Part shown: one piece after another, positions 39,828 to 48,673 of the stretch
Numbering within the stretch: the stretch's first letter is position 1
Layout: each line of letters starts with the position of its first letter
Source: Ideonella paludis
Lineage (GTDB): Bacteria > Pseudomonadota > Gammaproteobacteria > Burkholderiales > Burkholderiaceae_C
Reading direction: 5' to 3'
Assembly: GCF_018069865.1 (NCBI RefSeq)
Contig: NZ_JAGQDG010000008.1
Span: 124,001 to 188,000 of the forward strand
DNA: 64,000 bases
The notes under the pieces: model-generated
What the model was told of the DNA's origin: nothing
What the model saw: only the letters and a program-made list of their open reading frames with translations
Database searches by the model: none
Program-made: the position numbers and the translations under genes

Positions 39828-41903
39828 ATGAGCGACATGACATCCAGCCCCACTCAACGGCTTGTACGGGCCGCCTGCCCCCATGATTGCCCGGACACGT
39901 GCGCCATGAAGGTCACGGTGGAGGGCGAGCAGATCATCCGCATCCAAGGTGATGCCGACCACCCGACGACGCACGGGGCCTTATGCACCAAAGTTGCGCG
40001 TTACGCCGAACGGGTGAATCACCCCGAGCGGGTGTTGACACCCCTGCGCCGCGTCGGCCCCAAAGGCAGCGGCCAGTTTGCGGCCATCAGCTGGGACGAG
40101 GCCCTGGACGAGGTCACCAGCCGCCTGGGTGCCATTGCCGAGCGCAACCCTGAGGCCATCCTGCCCTACAGCTATGCCGGCACCATGGGCTTGGTGCAGG
40201 GCGAGAGCATGGCGGCGCGCTTTTTCCATAAGCTCGGCGCGTCCTTGCTGAACCGCACCATTTGCGCCTCTGCCGGTGGCGAGGGCTTGCAGCAAACCTA
40301 TGGCGGCAAAGTGGGCATGCATGTCGAGCACTTCACCGAAAGCCGCCTGATCCTGATCTGGGGCAGCAACTCGATTGCGTCGAATCTGCACTTCTGGACC
40401 TTCGCCCAGGCCGCCAAGCGCGCCGGTGCCAAGCTGATCGCCATCGACCCGCGCCACACCGAAACCGCCCAAAAATGCCACCAGCACATTGCCTTGCTGC
40501 CGGGCACCGACGGTGCGCTGGCGCTGGGCCTGATGCATGAGCTCATCGTCAACGACTGGCTGGACCACGACTACCTGGCCCAGCATGTCGAGGGCTGGCC
40601 AGCTTTGCGTGAGCGCGCCTTGCTGTGGCCGCCTGAGCGGGTGGCCAAGGTCTGCGGCATCACGGCGGATGAAGTCCGTGGCTTGGCCCGCGACTACGGC
40701 ACCACAGCCCCCGCCGCCATCCGGCTCAACTACGGCATGCAGCGCGTGCGCGGCGGCGGCAATGCCACCCGCCTGATTGCGCTGCTGCCCTGTTTGGTGG
40801 GGGCGTGGCGCCACAAGGCGGGGGGCCTGTTGATGAGCGCCTCGGGCTGGTTCAAGCCGGTGCGCAACGATGCCTGGCTGCAGCGGCCGGACTTGCTGGG
40901 CCAGCGCCGGCCACGCACGTTGAACATGAGCACCGTGGGCCAAGACCTGCTGCGTGAGTCCTCGCCCGACTTCGGCCCGAAGATTGAGGCCCTGGTGGTC
41001 TACAACAGCAACCCGGTGGCAGTGGCGCCGCAGTCCCGCCAAGTGGTGGCGGGCTTTGCGCGCGAAGACCTGTTCACCGTGGTGCTGGAGCACTTTTTGA
41101 CGGACACCGCCGACCATGCCGACATCGTGCTGCCCGCCACCATGCAACTGGAGCATTGGGACGCGCACACCAGCTACGGCCACACCTATGCCTTGGTGAA
41201 CGAGCCAGCCGTGCCTCCGCGCGGCGAGGCCCGCTCCAACTGCGAGATCTTCCGCCAACTGGCGGCGCGCCTGGGCTTTGCCGAGCCGTGTTTTACCGAC
41301 AGCGACGAGGCCTTGGCCGCACAGGCCTTCACCGACGCCGTGCCCTTTGACACCCTGCGTCGCGACGGCTGGGTCAAGCTGCCGCTGCCCGACGCGCCCT
41401 TCGCCCAGGGCGGCTTCCCCACGCCCAATGGCAAGGCCTGGGCCATGGGGCCGGGGGTGCCGCTGCCCGACCATGTGCCCAACTACGAAAGCGTGGTGTC
41501 GGCGCCTGCCCTGGCGCAGCGCTTTCCGCTGGCCATGATCTCGCCGCCGGCGCGCAACTTTCTCAACTCCACCTTCGTCAACGTCAAGAGCTTGCGCGAC
41601 ATCGAAGCCGAGCCGGTGCTGGAGATGCATGCCGACGACGCTGCCCAGCGCGGCATTGCCGATGGCGACATGGTGCGCGTCTTCAATGACCGCGGTGACT
41701 ACCACTGCGTGGCTCGCATCAACCAGCGAGCCCGAGCAGGCGTGGTCAACGGCCTGGGCATTTGGTGGCGCAAGCTGGGCGTGAACCGCACCAATGTCAA
41801 TGAAGTGACGCACCAGCAACTGACCGACCTGGGCCAGGCCCCCAGCTTCTACGACTGCTTGGTCGAGGTGGCACCGCTGGCGGCCGCTCAAGCTCGGGCC
41901 TGA
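39828..41903 (+). CDS. Molybdopterin-dependent oxidoreductase (bis-MGD, 4Fe-4S)
   Basis: Large DMSO-reductase-family enzyme, 691 residues. The N-terminal 4Fe-4S motif has Cys17, Cys21 and Cys25 (CPHDCPDTC) and Cys53 (GALCTK). Three molybdopterin segments follow: NRTICASAGGEG, LILIWGSNSIASNLHFW with IAIDPRHTETA, and the C-terminal domain with SPPARNFLNSTF and MHADDAAQRGIADGDMVRVFNDRG. No Tat signal is present, so it is probably cytoplasmic. No electron-transfer subunit or chaperone gene is next to it. The substrate is unknown. The start may instead be the ATG at 39837. Confidence 0.88.
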   Translation: MSDMTSSPTQRLVRAACPHDCPDTCAMKVTVEGEQIIRIQGDADHPTTHGALCTKVARYAERVNHPERVLTPLRRVGPKGSGQFAAISWDEALDEVTSRLGAIAERNPEAILPYSYAGTMGLVQGESMAARFFHKLGASLLNRTICASAGGEGLQQTYGGKVGMHVEHFTESRLILIWGSNSIASNLHFWTFAQAAKRAGAKLIAIDPRHTETAQKCHQHIALLPGTDGALALGLMHELIVNDWLDHDYLAQHVEGWPALRERALLWPPERVAKVCGITADEVRGLARDYGTTAPAAIRLNYGMQRVRGGGNATRLIALLPCLVGAWRHKAGGLLMSASGWFKPVRNDAWLQRPDLLGQRRPRTLNMSTVGQDLLRESSPDFGPKIEALVVYNSNPVAVAPQSRQVVAGFAREDLFTVVLEHFLTDTADHADIVLPATMQLEHWDAHTSYGHTYALVNEPAVPPRGEARSNCEIFRQLAARLGFAEPCFTDSDEALAAQAFTDAVPFDTLRRDGWVKLPLPDAPFAQGGFPTPNGKAWAMGPGVPLPDHVPNYESVVSAPALAQRFPLAMISPPARNFLNSTFVNVKSLRDIEAEPVLEMHADDAAQRGIADGDMVRVFNDRGDYHCVARINQRARAGVVNGLGIWWRKLGVNRTNVNEVTHQQLTDLGQAPSFYDCLVEVAPLAAAQARA

Positions 41904-41908
41904 CGGAC

Positions 41909-43015
41909 ATGCGTTTGAGACGATGGCTGCTGGCGCTGCCCCTGGGGGGGGTGGTGTTGGCGCTGTTGGCCGCCACCACGCTGTGCCTGACCAGCGGCTG
42001 CAGCAGTGTGGGCTATCTGGCGCAATCAGCCACCGGCCATCTGGCCTTGGTGGGGGCGGCCAAGCCCGTGCCGGAATGGCTGGCCGATGAACAAACCCCC
42101 GCTGCACTGAAGCAGCGCTTAGCCCAGAGCCAAGAGATGCGGGCCTTTGCGGTGAGCGAGCTGAAGCTGCCCGACAACGACAGCTACCGCCGCTATGCCG
42201 ACCTGAAACGCCCCGCAGCCGTCTGGAATGTGGTGGCCGCGCCCGAGCTCTCGCTGACGCTCAAGACTTGGTGCTTCCCGGTGGTGGGCTGTGTGAGCTA
42301 TCGCGGCTACTTCGACGAGGCGGCAGCCCAAGCCGAGGCGGCGGCTCTTCGCGCGCAGGGCTGGGAGGCCAGCGTCTACCCGGTGCCTGCCTACTCAACG
42401 CTGGGAATGAGCGATTGGCTTGGGGGCGACCCCTTGCTCAACACCTTCATTCAGTGGCCTGAGGCTGAGCTCGCTCGGATGATTTTTCATGAACTGTCGC
42501 ACCAAGTCGTGTTCATCAAAGGCGACACCACCTTTAATGAATCCTATGCGACGGCCGTCGAGCGCTTAGGCGGCGAGCGTTGGCTGCAGCAGCACGGCTC
42601 GGCCGACGCTTTAGCGCGGCACCGCGCGCTGGATGAGCGGCGCGCCGACATGCGTGCGCTGACAGCCAAGACACGCGCACGCTTGCAAGCGCTCTACAGC
42701 GGGCCAGACAGCGACGCCATCAAGCGCGAGCGCAAGGCCGCTGTGATGACCGAGATGCGAGCCGAGTTTGAACAACTCAAGCGCGAGCGCTGGGGTGGGT
42801 TTGCCGGTTACGATGCCTTCTTTGCACGCGCCAACAACGCCACGCTGGGCATGCAAGCCGCCTACCTTCAGTGGGTGCCCGCCTTTGAGGCCTTGTTTGC
42901 GAAAGAGGGGCGCGACTTTGCGCGCTTTCACGCGGCGGTGGCGCGTTTGGGGGCACTGACGCCCGCCGAACGCGAAGCGGCTTTGAAAGCCTTGAGCCCT
43001 ACCGACAATTTTTGA
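41909..43015 (+). CDS. Putative aminopeptidase lipoprotein (PF10023-type)
   Basis: Predicted envelope zinc peptidase, 368 residues. The signal anchor ends at lipobox-like LTSGC (Cys31). The conserved segment CSSVGYLAQSATGHLALV follows. The zinc site HELSH with downstream NESYA lies near residue 195, preceded by YSTLGMSDWLGGDPLLNTFI. These match the uncharacterised proteobacterial family annotated as predicted aminopeptidase. It starts five bases after the molybdoenzyme gene, though no functional link is evident. Confidence 0.85.
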   Translation: MRLRRWLLALPLGGVVLALLAATTLCLTSGCSSVGYLAQSATGHLALVGAAKPVPEWLADEQTPAALKQRLAQSQEMRAFAVSELKLPDNDSYRRYADLKRPAAVWNVVAAPELSLTLKTWCFPVVGCVSYRGYFDEAAAQAEAAALRAQGWEASVYPVPAYSTLGMSDWLGGDPLLNTFIQWPEAELARMIFHELSHQVVFIKGDTTFNESYATAVERLGGERWLQQHGSADALARHRALDERRADMRALTAKTRARLQALYSGPDSDAIKRERKAAVMTEMRAEFEQLKRERWGGFAGYDAFFARANNATLGMQAAYLQWVPAFEALFAKEGRDFARFHAAVARLGALTPAEREAALKALSPTDNF

Positions 43016-43033
43016 GACAGAAAGAACAAGCTG

Positions 43034-43348
43034 ATGTCAGACATCAACGTCCGTAAAGAACACACGCTGGGCCTGGCCAAAGCCCGCAAGGTGGCCATGA
43101 AGTGGGCCGAACATGCCGAGGCCAAGCTTGACCTGGAATGCACCATGCTCGAAGGGGAGACCAGTGACACGCTGGAGTTCAAACGCTCTGGCGTGACGGG
43201 CCAGATGATTGTGGCGGGCGACCACTTCGAGATCACCGCCAAGCTGGGCTTCTTGTTCAAGGCCTTTGCCGGCCAGTTTGAGGCCGAGACCCGCAAGCAG
43301 TTGGACGAGGCCGTGGCCAAGGCTGAGGCCAAAGCCAAGAAGGCCTGA
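43034..43348 (+). CDS. Polyhydroxyalkanoic acid system family protein
   Basis: Small soluble protein, 104 residues, of the family annotated as PHA granule-region protein (PF09650). Typical features are the N-terminal DINVRKEHTLGLAKARKVAMKWAE, the central FKRSGVTGQMIVAGDHFEITAKLGFLFKAF and a helical Lys/Ala-rich C-terminus. Its role is not well defined; members are often found with PHA synthesis genes. Here it is next to acyl-CoA-binding protein and wax ester synthase genes, which suggests a storage-lipid setting. Confidence 0.8.
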   Translation: MSDINVRKEHTLGLAKARKVAMKWAEHAEAKLDLECTMLEGETSDTLEFKRSGVTGQMIVAGDHFEITAKLGFLFKAFAGQFEAETRKQLDEAVAKAEAKAKKA

Positions 43349-43367
43349 AGCGCCGCACCCAAGAAAA

Positions 43368-43398
43368 ACCCGGCCGTCTGCAAAGCATCAGGCCGGGT
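43368..43398 (-). terminator. Rho-independent terminator for the acyl-CoA-binding protein gene
   Basis: ACCCGGCC / GGCCGGGT form an 8-base GC-rich stem. Read on the minus strand the stem is followed by TTTTTCTT, the classic intrinsic terminator form, about 40 bases after the stop of the 84-residue gene. On the plus strand no T-run follows, so it serves the upstream PHA-type gene less well. Confidence 0.75.
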
Positions 43399-43436
43399 CT
43401 TGCGCTGGGAGCTGCGGGCGCAGCGGCAGCCGGGGC

Positions 43437-43691
43437 TTATTTCAGGGACTCGATCAGGTCGATGTATTCCTGCATCGCCTCGTCGCTGCTCTTGCCCTTG
43501 AGGCCGTCCCAAGCGTCATATTTGGCGCGGCCCACCATGTCGGTGAACCCAGGGCGCTTGCCTTCCACATCGCCCGCCGTGGCTTGCTTGTAGAGCGCAT
43601 AGATCTGCAACAAGGTCATGTTGTCCGGCTTCTCGGGCAACTGCTTGCTTTCAGCAACGGCGGTTTCGAACTGGGCTTTCAAGTCGGCCAT
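43437..43691 (-). CDS. Acyl-CoA-binding protein
   Basis: Complete ACBP of 84 residues, a four-helix protein that binds long-chain acyl-CoA in the cytoplasm. The diagnostic core is present: LLQIYALYKQATAGDV, then RPGFTDMVGRAKYDAWDGLKG, then SSDEAMQEYI. Lys and Tyr residues that contact CoA in known ACBPs are conserved. A strong terminator follows. It is divergent from the wax ester synthase gene, which would use the same acyl-CoA pool. Confidence 0.93.
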   Translation of the reverse strand: MADLKAQFETAVAESKQLPEKPDNMTLLQIYALYKQATAGDVEGKRPGFTDMVGRAKYDAWDGLKGKSSDEAMQEYIDLIESLK

Positions 43692-43798
43692 GGGTGTCTC
43701 CTGATCGAGTGAGATGGGTGAAAGTCTGGCTTGACGCTCGCGATCTTAACCAGCATCGTCCGAGACAGAAGAACTTGCGTTAGAGGAATGACTCCACC

Positions 43799-45232
43799 AT
43801 GGCTGGCCCTTTGATTGAACGTATGTCGCGGGTCGATACCGCATGGCTGCGCATGGACACGCCTGCCAACCTCATGATGATTGTGGGGGTATGGCTGATT
43901 GAGCCGACCTTGTCGGTGGCCGAGGCGCGTTTGCGCGTGGCCGAGCGCCTGTTGCAGTACGACCGCTTCCGCCAAAAGGTGGTGGAAGACGCGGTGGGCG
44001 CGCAGTGGGTGGAAGACACCCACTTTGACATCGACGCTCATGTGGTGCCCGAGACCCTGGAGCCGCAGGCGGGCCAAACGCCCCTTGATGCGCTCAAAGA
44101 CAGAGTGGCCGACCTCTCAGCCACGCCGCTCGATATGCGCCGGCCACTGTGGCAGATTCACTTGGTCGAAAACTTGGAAGACGGCCGCAGCGCGCTGGTG
44201 GTGCGGGTGCACCACTGCATCGCCGATGGCATTGCGCTCATCTCGGTGATGCTCTCCATCACCGATGGCGGCAAAGCGCCGCCCAAACGCAAGCGCCGTC
44301 AGGCCGAGGGCGCTGAGCATGATTGGCTGGGCGAAGCCCTGATCAAGCCCATGGCCGACCTGACCATCAAGGCGATTGGCTTGACCGGGGGAGGTATGGC
44401 CAAGTCGGTCGAGCTGATGGCCAACCCCGGCCAGCCCATGGTCGAGGGCCTGGAGGCCGCGCGAGTGGGCATGCAGGTCATCAACGACGCTGCCTCACTG
44501 GCCTTGATGCCTGACGACTCGCCCACCAGCCTCAAAGGCAAGGCCACGCCGGGCAAGCGCGTGGCCTGGGGCGAGCCGCTGCCGCTGGACGAGGTCAAGG
44601 CGGTAGGCCAGGCCCTGGGCGCGTCCATCAATGATGTGCTGCTGACCTGTGTGGCGGGGGCCATTGGTGAGTACCTGCGCGCCCGCGGCGAAGACCCGTC
44701 GGGCAAAGAGATCCGCGCCATGGTGCCCGTCAACCTGCGCCCGCTAGAGCAGGCCTGGAAGCTGGGCAACCGCTTTGGCTTGGTGCCCTTGGTGCTGCCT
44801 GTGGGCATCGCCAACCCGGTCGCGCGCCTGGAAGCCGTGCGTGCCCGCATGAACGAGCTGAAGGGCGGCTACCAGCCCGTGCTGGCCTTTGCGCTGCTGG
44901 CCGTGGCCGGCTTGCTGATCAAGCCGGTGCAGGCCTCGCTGCTCAACATGTTTGCCAAGAAGGCGACAGCGGTGATGACCAATGTGCCGGGGCCCAAAGA
45001 CCCGCTGCAGTTCTGCGGCCGCACCGTCAAACAAGTGATGTTTTGGGTGCCGCAAAGCGGCGACATCGGCATGGGCGTGAGCATCCTCAGCTATGCCGGT
45101 GGCGTGCAGTTCGGCCTGATCACCGACGATGTGCTGTGCCCCGAGCCCGATGCCATCATCGCGGGCTTCAGGCCCGAGTTTGAGAAGCTGCTGACGCTGG
45201 CGCTGATGCTGCCCTGGGGCCGTTCAGAGTAA
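43799..45232 (+). CDS. Wax ester synthase / acyl-CoA:diacylglycerol acyltransferase
   Basis: WS/DGAT-family enzyme, 477 residues, that esterifies fatty alcohols or diacylglycerol with acyl-CoA. The catalytic motif HHxxxDG is present as VRVHHCIADGIALI near residue 140. The N-terminal RMSRVDTAWLRMDTPANLMMIVG and the C-terminal TNVPGPKDPLQFCGR and SYAGGVQFGLITD are family hallmarks. The gene indicates capacity for neutral-lipid storage. It overlaps the convergent GNAT gene by nine bases. Confidence 0.93.
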   Translation: MAGPLIERMSRVDTAWLRMDTPANLMMIVGVWLIEPTLSVAEARLRVAERLLQYDRFRQKVVEDAVGAQWVEDTHFDIDAHVVPETLEPQAGQTPLDALKDRVADLSATPLDMRRPLWQIHLVENLEDGRSALVVRVHHCIADGIALISVMLSITDGGKAPPKRKRRQAEGAEHDWLGEALIKPMADLTIKAIGLTGGGMAKSVELMANPGQPMVEGLEAARVGMQVINDAASLALMPDDSPTSLKGKATPGKRVAWGEPLPLDEVKAVGQALGASINDVLLTCVAGAIGEYLRARGEDPSGKEIRAMVPVNLRPLEQAWKLGNRFGLVPLVLPVGIANPVARLEAVRARMNELKGGYQPVLAFALLAVAGLLIKPVQASLLNMFAKKATAVMTNVPGPKDPLQFCGRTVKQVMFWVPQSGDIGMGVSILSYAGGVQFGLITDDVLCPEPDAIIAGFRPEFEKLLTLALMLPWGRSE

Positions 45233-45715
45233 CTCAACCTTGAGGTAGTGCGCGCCCGGAATCGGGTTGAAGTAATAGGGCGCCACTTCCTCAAAACCCA
45301 GCGAGGTATAGAGCTCGCGCGCGGCTTCCATGTCGTCGAGGGTGTCGAGCAGCATGCACGAGTAGCCCTCTTGGCTGGCCCGGTCGATCAGGGCTTGCGC
45401 CAAGGCGCGCCCCAAGCCAAAACGCCTGAAGGCTCGGCGCACAAACAAGCGCTTCATCTCGCAGGCATTGGCGTAGTCGGCATCCGGCAGCGGCCTGAAG
45501 GCACCGCAGCCGGCCAGCGCGCCATCTACCCAGGCCAAGAGCAAGCAGCCACCGGGCGCGGCATAGTCACCGGGCAGTGCGGCCAGCTCTTGCTCGAAGT
45601 TCTGGAAGCACAGGTCCACCGCCAAGCTGCTGGCGTACTCGCGAAAAATCTCTCGAACCGCCTCTATCGCCTCGGGCGACTCAGCGGGCAGCAGTTCTAT
45701 CTGGGGGGCGGGCAT
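45224..45715 (-). CDS. GNAT-family N-acetyltransferase
   Basis: Single-domain acetyl-CoA-dependent acyltransferase, 163 residues. Motif A is visible as MKRLFVRRAFRRFGLGRALAQALIDRA with the pyrophosphate loop RRFGLG, then CMLLDTLDDMEAARELYTSLGFEEV as motif B. The closest annotation type is a GNAT with an N-terminal SPEAIEAVREIFREYASSL. Substrate unknown. Confidence 0.87.
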   Translation of the reverse strand: MPAPQIELLPAESPEAIEAVREIFREYASSLAVDLCFQNFEQELAALPGDYAAPGGCLLLAWVDGALAGCGAFRPLPDADYANACEMKRLFVRRAFRRFGLGRALAQALIDRASQEGYSCMLLDTLDDMEAARELYTSLGFEEVAPYYFNPIPGAHYLKVELL

Positions 45716-45751
45716 GGCGAGGGTCGTGGGCGCAATGCGGGCAAGTCTACT

Positions 45752-46438
45752 TCAGCCGCCTTGCGCCAACACCCAAGCGCCCCCTGCCGCACAGGCCAAG
45801 AACAAGGCCAGGGCCAAGCCACGTTGGGCCAGGCCATCGGCGCTGGCCGGGGTGTCTGCTGGGTGCGTTGCATCGCCGGTGATCATGGGGGTGACCAGGT
45901 TTTGGCCTTTGCGCTTGTACCAAGCAATGGCAGCCACGTGCAGGACCACCAGCCCGATCAAGATCAGCTTGCCCCAGCCTTTGTGCCAACTGGTGGCCAG
46001 GCTGCTGGTGGCACCACTGACGAAAGCGACCAGGGGGCCGGTGAAGGCAATCTCATCATCCGACACCAAGCCAGTGGCCACCTGCACCAGCAGCACCGTC
46101 AACAGGGCCAGCACCGACAGCGCGCCCAGCGGGTTGTGGCCCACATGCACATGCTCATCCGGTGTACTGGCGCCGCGCAAGTAACGCAGCAGCGCAGCGG
46201 GGCTGCGCACAAAGCTGGCAAAACGGGACCAGCGCCCGCCCACCACGCCCCACAGCAAGCGAAACACCAGCAAACAACCCACGCCCACACCCAAGCGGGC
46301 ATGCCAGACCATGGCGTTGCCCCCCACATTGCCGGTGATGACCAGGCCCACCACGCCCACCACCAACAGCCAGTGGAAGAGGCGCGTGGGCAAGTCCCAA
46401 ACGCGGGTGGGGACGAGAGGGGTGGGTGGCGTTGACAT
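45752..46438 (-). CDS. Cytochrome b561-type membrane protein
   Basis: Di-haem b-type cytochrome, 228 residues, with about four to five membrane helices. The N-terminus VPTRVWDLPTRLFHWLLVVGVVGLVITGNVGG is characteristic of prokaryotic cytochrome b561 / hydrogenase-type b subunits. Candidate haem His residues are in LFHWLL, VWHARLG and LVVLHVAAIAWYK. Start ATG 46438. It is divergent from a cytochrome c' gene, a common pairing in betaproteobacteria that suggests electron transfer from the membrane to the periplasmic cytochrome. Confidence 0.88.
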   Translation of the reverse strand: MSTPPTPLVPTRVWDLPTRLFHWLLVVGVVGLVITGNVGGNAMVWHARLGVGVGCLLVFRLLWGVVGGRWSRFASFVRSPAALLRYLRGASTPDEHVHVGHNPLGALSVLALLTVLLVQVATGLVSDDEIAFTGPLVAFVSGATSSLATSWHKGWGKLILIGLVVLHVAAIAWYKRKGQNLVTPMITGDATHPADTPASADGLAQRGLALALFLACAAGGAWVLAQGG

Positions 46439-46639
46439 GGGGCGACTCAAAAAAATGGTGATGTCTTGCAACGATAACGCAGGCCGCCGGAACACACCGA
46501 GGATCTCTCATGAAGTTCTTGAGCGACGCCCTGCGACTTTTCAAATGCGTACACTCGGACGCGCGCAGGTGCTCTTTCGGGCATGCAGCGTGCACGGATG
46601 GACCCGAGGCCCCTGGCCCTCATTTTTCGGAGGATGTTT

Positions 46640-47092
46640 ATGAAGCGTTTTACTTTGGCCGCCACCGCGGTGCTGACACTGGCCGCCGCCTTTCCCGCAG
46701 CAGCTCAGTTCCAAAAGCCTGAAGATGCCATCAAGTACCGCAAGGCCGCCTTCACGGTGATGGCCAACCACTTTGCGCGCATTGGCGCTATGGCCAACGG
46801 CAAGGCGGCCTTTGACGCCCGCGCCGCTCAGATCAATGCGGAGATCGTCAACAACATGGCCGCCCTGCCTTGGGCCGGCTTCATTGACGGCACCGCCAGC
46901 GGCGACACCCGTGCCAAGCCCGAGGTCTGGAGCAAGGCCGATGAGTACAAGGCCAGTGCTTTGAAGATGCAAGAAGAAGTCGCCAAGCTCAACGCAGCGG
47001 CCAAGACGGGCAATCTGGATCAGATCAAGGCAGCCTTCGGTGGCGCCGCCAAGACCTGCAAGGCTTGCCACGACGACTTCCGCAAGGAATAA
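46640..47092 (+). CDS. Cytochrome c' (class II c-type cytochrome)
   Basis: Periplasmic four-helix haem protein, 150 residues. Signal peptide MKRFTLAATAVLTLAAAFPAAAQ; mature part begins FQKPEDAIKYRKAAFTVMANHFARIGAMANG. The haem-binding CKACH is near the C-terminus (residues 140-144), as in class II cytochromes. Cytochromes c' can bind NO. The ATG at 46640 is chosen because a GGAGG lies seven to eight bases upstream; in-frame ATGs further up lack one. A strong terminator follows. Confidence 0.93.
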   Translation: MKRFTLAATAVLTLAAAFPAAAQFQKPEDAIKYRKAAFTVMANHFARIGAMANGKAAFDARAAQINAEIVNNMAALPWAGFIDGTASGDTRAKPEVWSKADEYKASALKMQEEVAKLNAAAKTGNLDQIKAAFGGAAKTCKACHDDFRKE

Positions 47093-47143
47093 GCCAAGCC
47101 GTAGGCTGGCGTGCGGGGGCAAGCCCTCGCAGCCGGTAAGGCC

Positions 47144-47180
47144 AAGCCCACTGTTCAGCGCATGCTGCAGTGGGCTTTTT
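47144..47180 (+). terminator. Rho-independent terminator of the cytochrome c' gene
   Basis: AAGCCCACTG / CAGTGGGCTT gives a 10-base stem followed by TTT and then CG. It starts about 50 bases after the cytochrome c' stop and lies before the convergent AP2-like gene. A second, smaller hairpin (GCGGGGGC / GCCCTCGC) precedes it near 47113-47130. Confidence 0.8.
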
Positions 47181-47192
47181 CGTGGGCGCTGA

Positions 47193-47726
47193 TCAGCGCT
47201 TGAGTTGACGCTTCAGATCCAAGGCCCCGGCCTTGGCGGCGGCCAACTCCGCCTTTTTGTACACCCGCTCTGCTTTCTCACGCAGGGCCACCGCTTTGTC
47301 CAGGGCTTGCTGGAACTTCTCCACGGTATAGGTGTTCTCGGTGGCGATGTAGACGCTCTTGCGCTGTGAGGCTTGGCCAAAGCGCGGCAAGAGCACCGAC
47401 AAGCTGCAATCCCGCACCGTGCCGCCCTTGCGCAAGCGCACCACCGGACCGGAGATCCCTACGGGCAGGTCATTGCGTTTGTGTTTGCTGGGCGCACGCT
47501 GCAAGCGCGACGCGGGAGGGGTGTTGCGGATGCGCTTTTGAAGCTCATCCATGGCCAAGTTCAAAGCCTTTTCTGCACCACTGCCATCGGCGGTATGGTC
47601 TGAAAAGAGCTTGGTCCCTGCATAGCGCAACTGCCATCCATGGGTACTGCGGTGGTCAATGCGTTGAATGCCTTGCGGCACTTGAAAACGCTGGCCGCTG
47701 AAAATCACGACCTCTCTGAATCTCAT
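47193..47726 (-). CDS. AP2/ERF-like domain protein
   Basis: Predicted protein of 177 residues. The N-terminal half, PQGIQRIDHRSTHGWQLRYAG with KLFSD, resembles the bacterial AP2 (plant ERF-like) DNA-binding fold, where GI.RID...THGW is the first strand pair. The second half, GISGPVVRLRKGGTVRDCSLSVLLPRFG, has a similar beta arrangement, followed by a Lys/Ala-rich coiled tail (VALREKAERVYKKAELAAAKAG). Family assignment is from memory of bacterial AP2 proteins and is moderate. It lies 90 bases beyond the PhzF gene and is probably a separate unit. Confidence 0.6.
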   Translation of the reverse strand: MRFREVVIFSGQRFQVPQGIQRIDHRSTHGWQLRYAGTKLFSDHTADGSGAEKALNLAMDELQKRIRNTPPASRLQRAPSKHKRNDLPVGISGPVVRLRKGGTVRDCSLSVLLPRFGQASQRKSVYIATENTYTVEKFQQALDKAVALREKAERVYKKAELAAAKAGALDLKRQLKR

Positions 47727-47816
47727 GAGACTCCTCGATACTGCTTGATGAATCTCCCCGGGGCGGAAGTGTAGGGCAGCTTGAGACTCTCGTGAGCGAG
47801 ACGTTGCAAAGATGCG

Positions 47817-48659
47817 CTAGTGGTTTCCCAGAATGACGGTGCCGCTGATGCAGGCTGCAATGTGCCCGCCGATCCAAATGTCTTGCACGTCAGCTTGCAC
47901 ATAGACCCGGCCCTGTCGCCCCATGCATGTGCCTTGCGATACCCGGTATTGCGCCGGCGCTTGGCCGCTGCCGATCAGCCATTGCGCCAAGCTCGCATTC
48001 AGGCTGCCTGTCACCGGGTCTTCGGGCACGCCCAATTCCGGCACAAAGGCCCGAACCTCAAACTGGCAGTCAGACCCCTCTGGGTAAGCGCCGACAACGC
48101 CCAAGTTGAGCCCCTGCAGTGCTGCGAAATTGGGTTTGAGTGCCAACACCGCCTGGGCCGAGGCCAGCTTGGCCGCCAGCCAGCCCGGGCCGTTGTCCAC
48201 CCATTCCAGGGCCAGCAGATCGGCATCTGCCACACCCAGCACGGTACACACTTGCGGGCGCAGGCTCGCGTCTGCCGGGCCGCTGCGCCGCAGGGGCGGG
48301 GCCGCAAAGGCCAGGCGCGTGCCATCGCGCTTGACGCGCACCAAGCCCACCCCGCACTGCTGCACCACTTGGCCCGGCTTCTTGGCCAAGCCGCCGGCCG
48401 CCAACCAGGCATAGCAACTGCCCAGGGTGGGGTGGCCGGCAAAAGGCAGCTCGCCGCCGGGGGTAAAGATGCGCACCCGGTAGTCCGCTTGCTCGTCGGT
48501 GGGCTGCAGCAAGAAGGTGGTTTCGCTGAGGTTGGTCCAGCGCGCAAAGGCGGCCATCTCGGCCTCGCTCAGGCCGTCGGCGTCATGCACAACCGCCAAG
48601 GCATTGCCCAGGGTCGGGGTGGAGGTGAAGACATCCAACTGGCTGAAGCGGCGCAACAT
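47817..48659 (-). CDS. PhzF-family isomerase/epimerase
   Basis: Diaminopimelate-epimerase-fold protein of the PhzF family, 280 residues. QLDVFTSTPTLGNALAVVHDADGL at the N-terminus, the catalytic Glu in TNLSETTFLL near residue 46, TPGGELPFAGHPTLGSCYAWL, and in the C-terminal lobe FVPELGVPEDPVTGSLNASLAQWL are all family hallmarks. Substrate unknown. The true start is ATG 48659; the frame is open further up inside the aminotransferase gene. Last gene of a five-gene unit, 14 bases after the aminotransferase. Confidence 0.9.
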   Translation of the reverse strand: MLRRFSQLDVFTSTPTLGNALAVVHDADGLSEAEMAAFARWTNLSETTFLLQPTDEQADYRVRIFTPGGELPFAGHPTLGSCYAWLAAGGLAKKPGQVVQQCGVGLVRVKRDGTRLAFAAPPLRRSGPADASLRPQVCTVLGVADADLLALEWVDNGPGWLAAKLASAQAVLALKPNFAALQGLNLGVVGAYPEGSDCQFEVRAFVPELGVPEDPVTGSLNASLAQWLIGSGQAPAQYRVSQGTCMGRQGRVYVQADVQDIWIGGHIAACISGTVILGNH

Positions 48660-48673
48660 CTGGGGCCTCCGGT

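Noticed and set aside
39981-42107. Very long minus-strand open frame (708 codons) opposite the molybdoenzyme gene
   Set aside because: The plus-strand product has clear Fe-S and molybdopterin motifs; the antisense frame has low-complexity His/Gln/Ala-rich sequence typical of GC-rich shadow frames.
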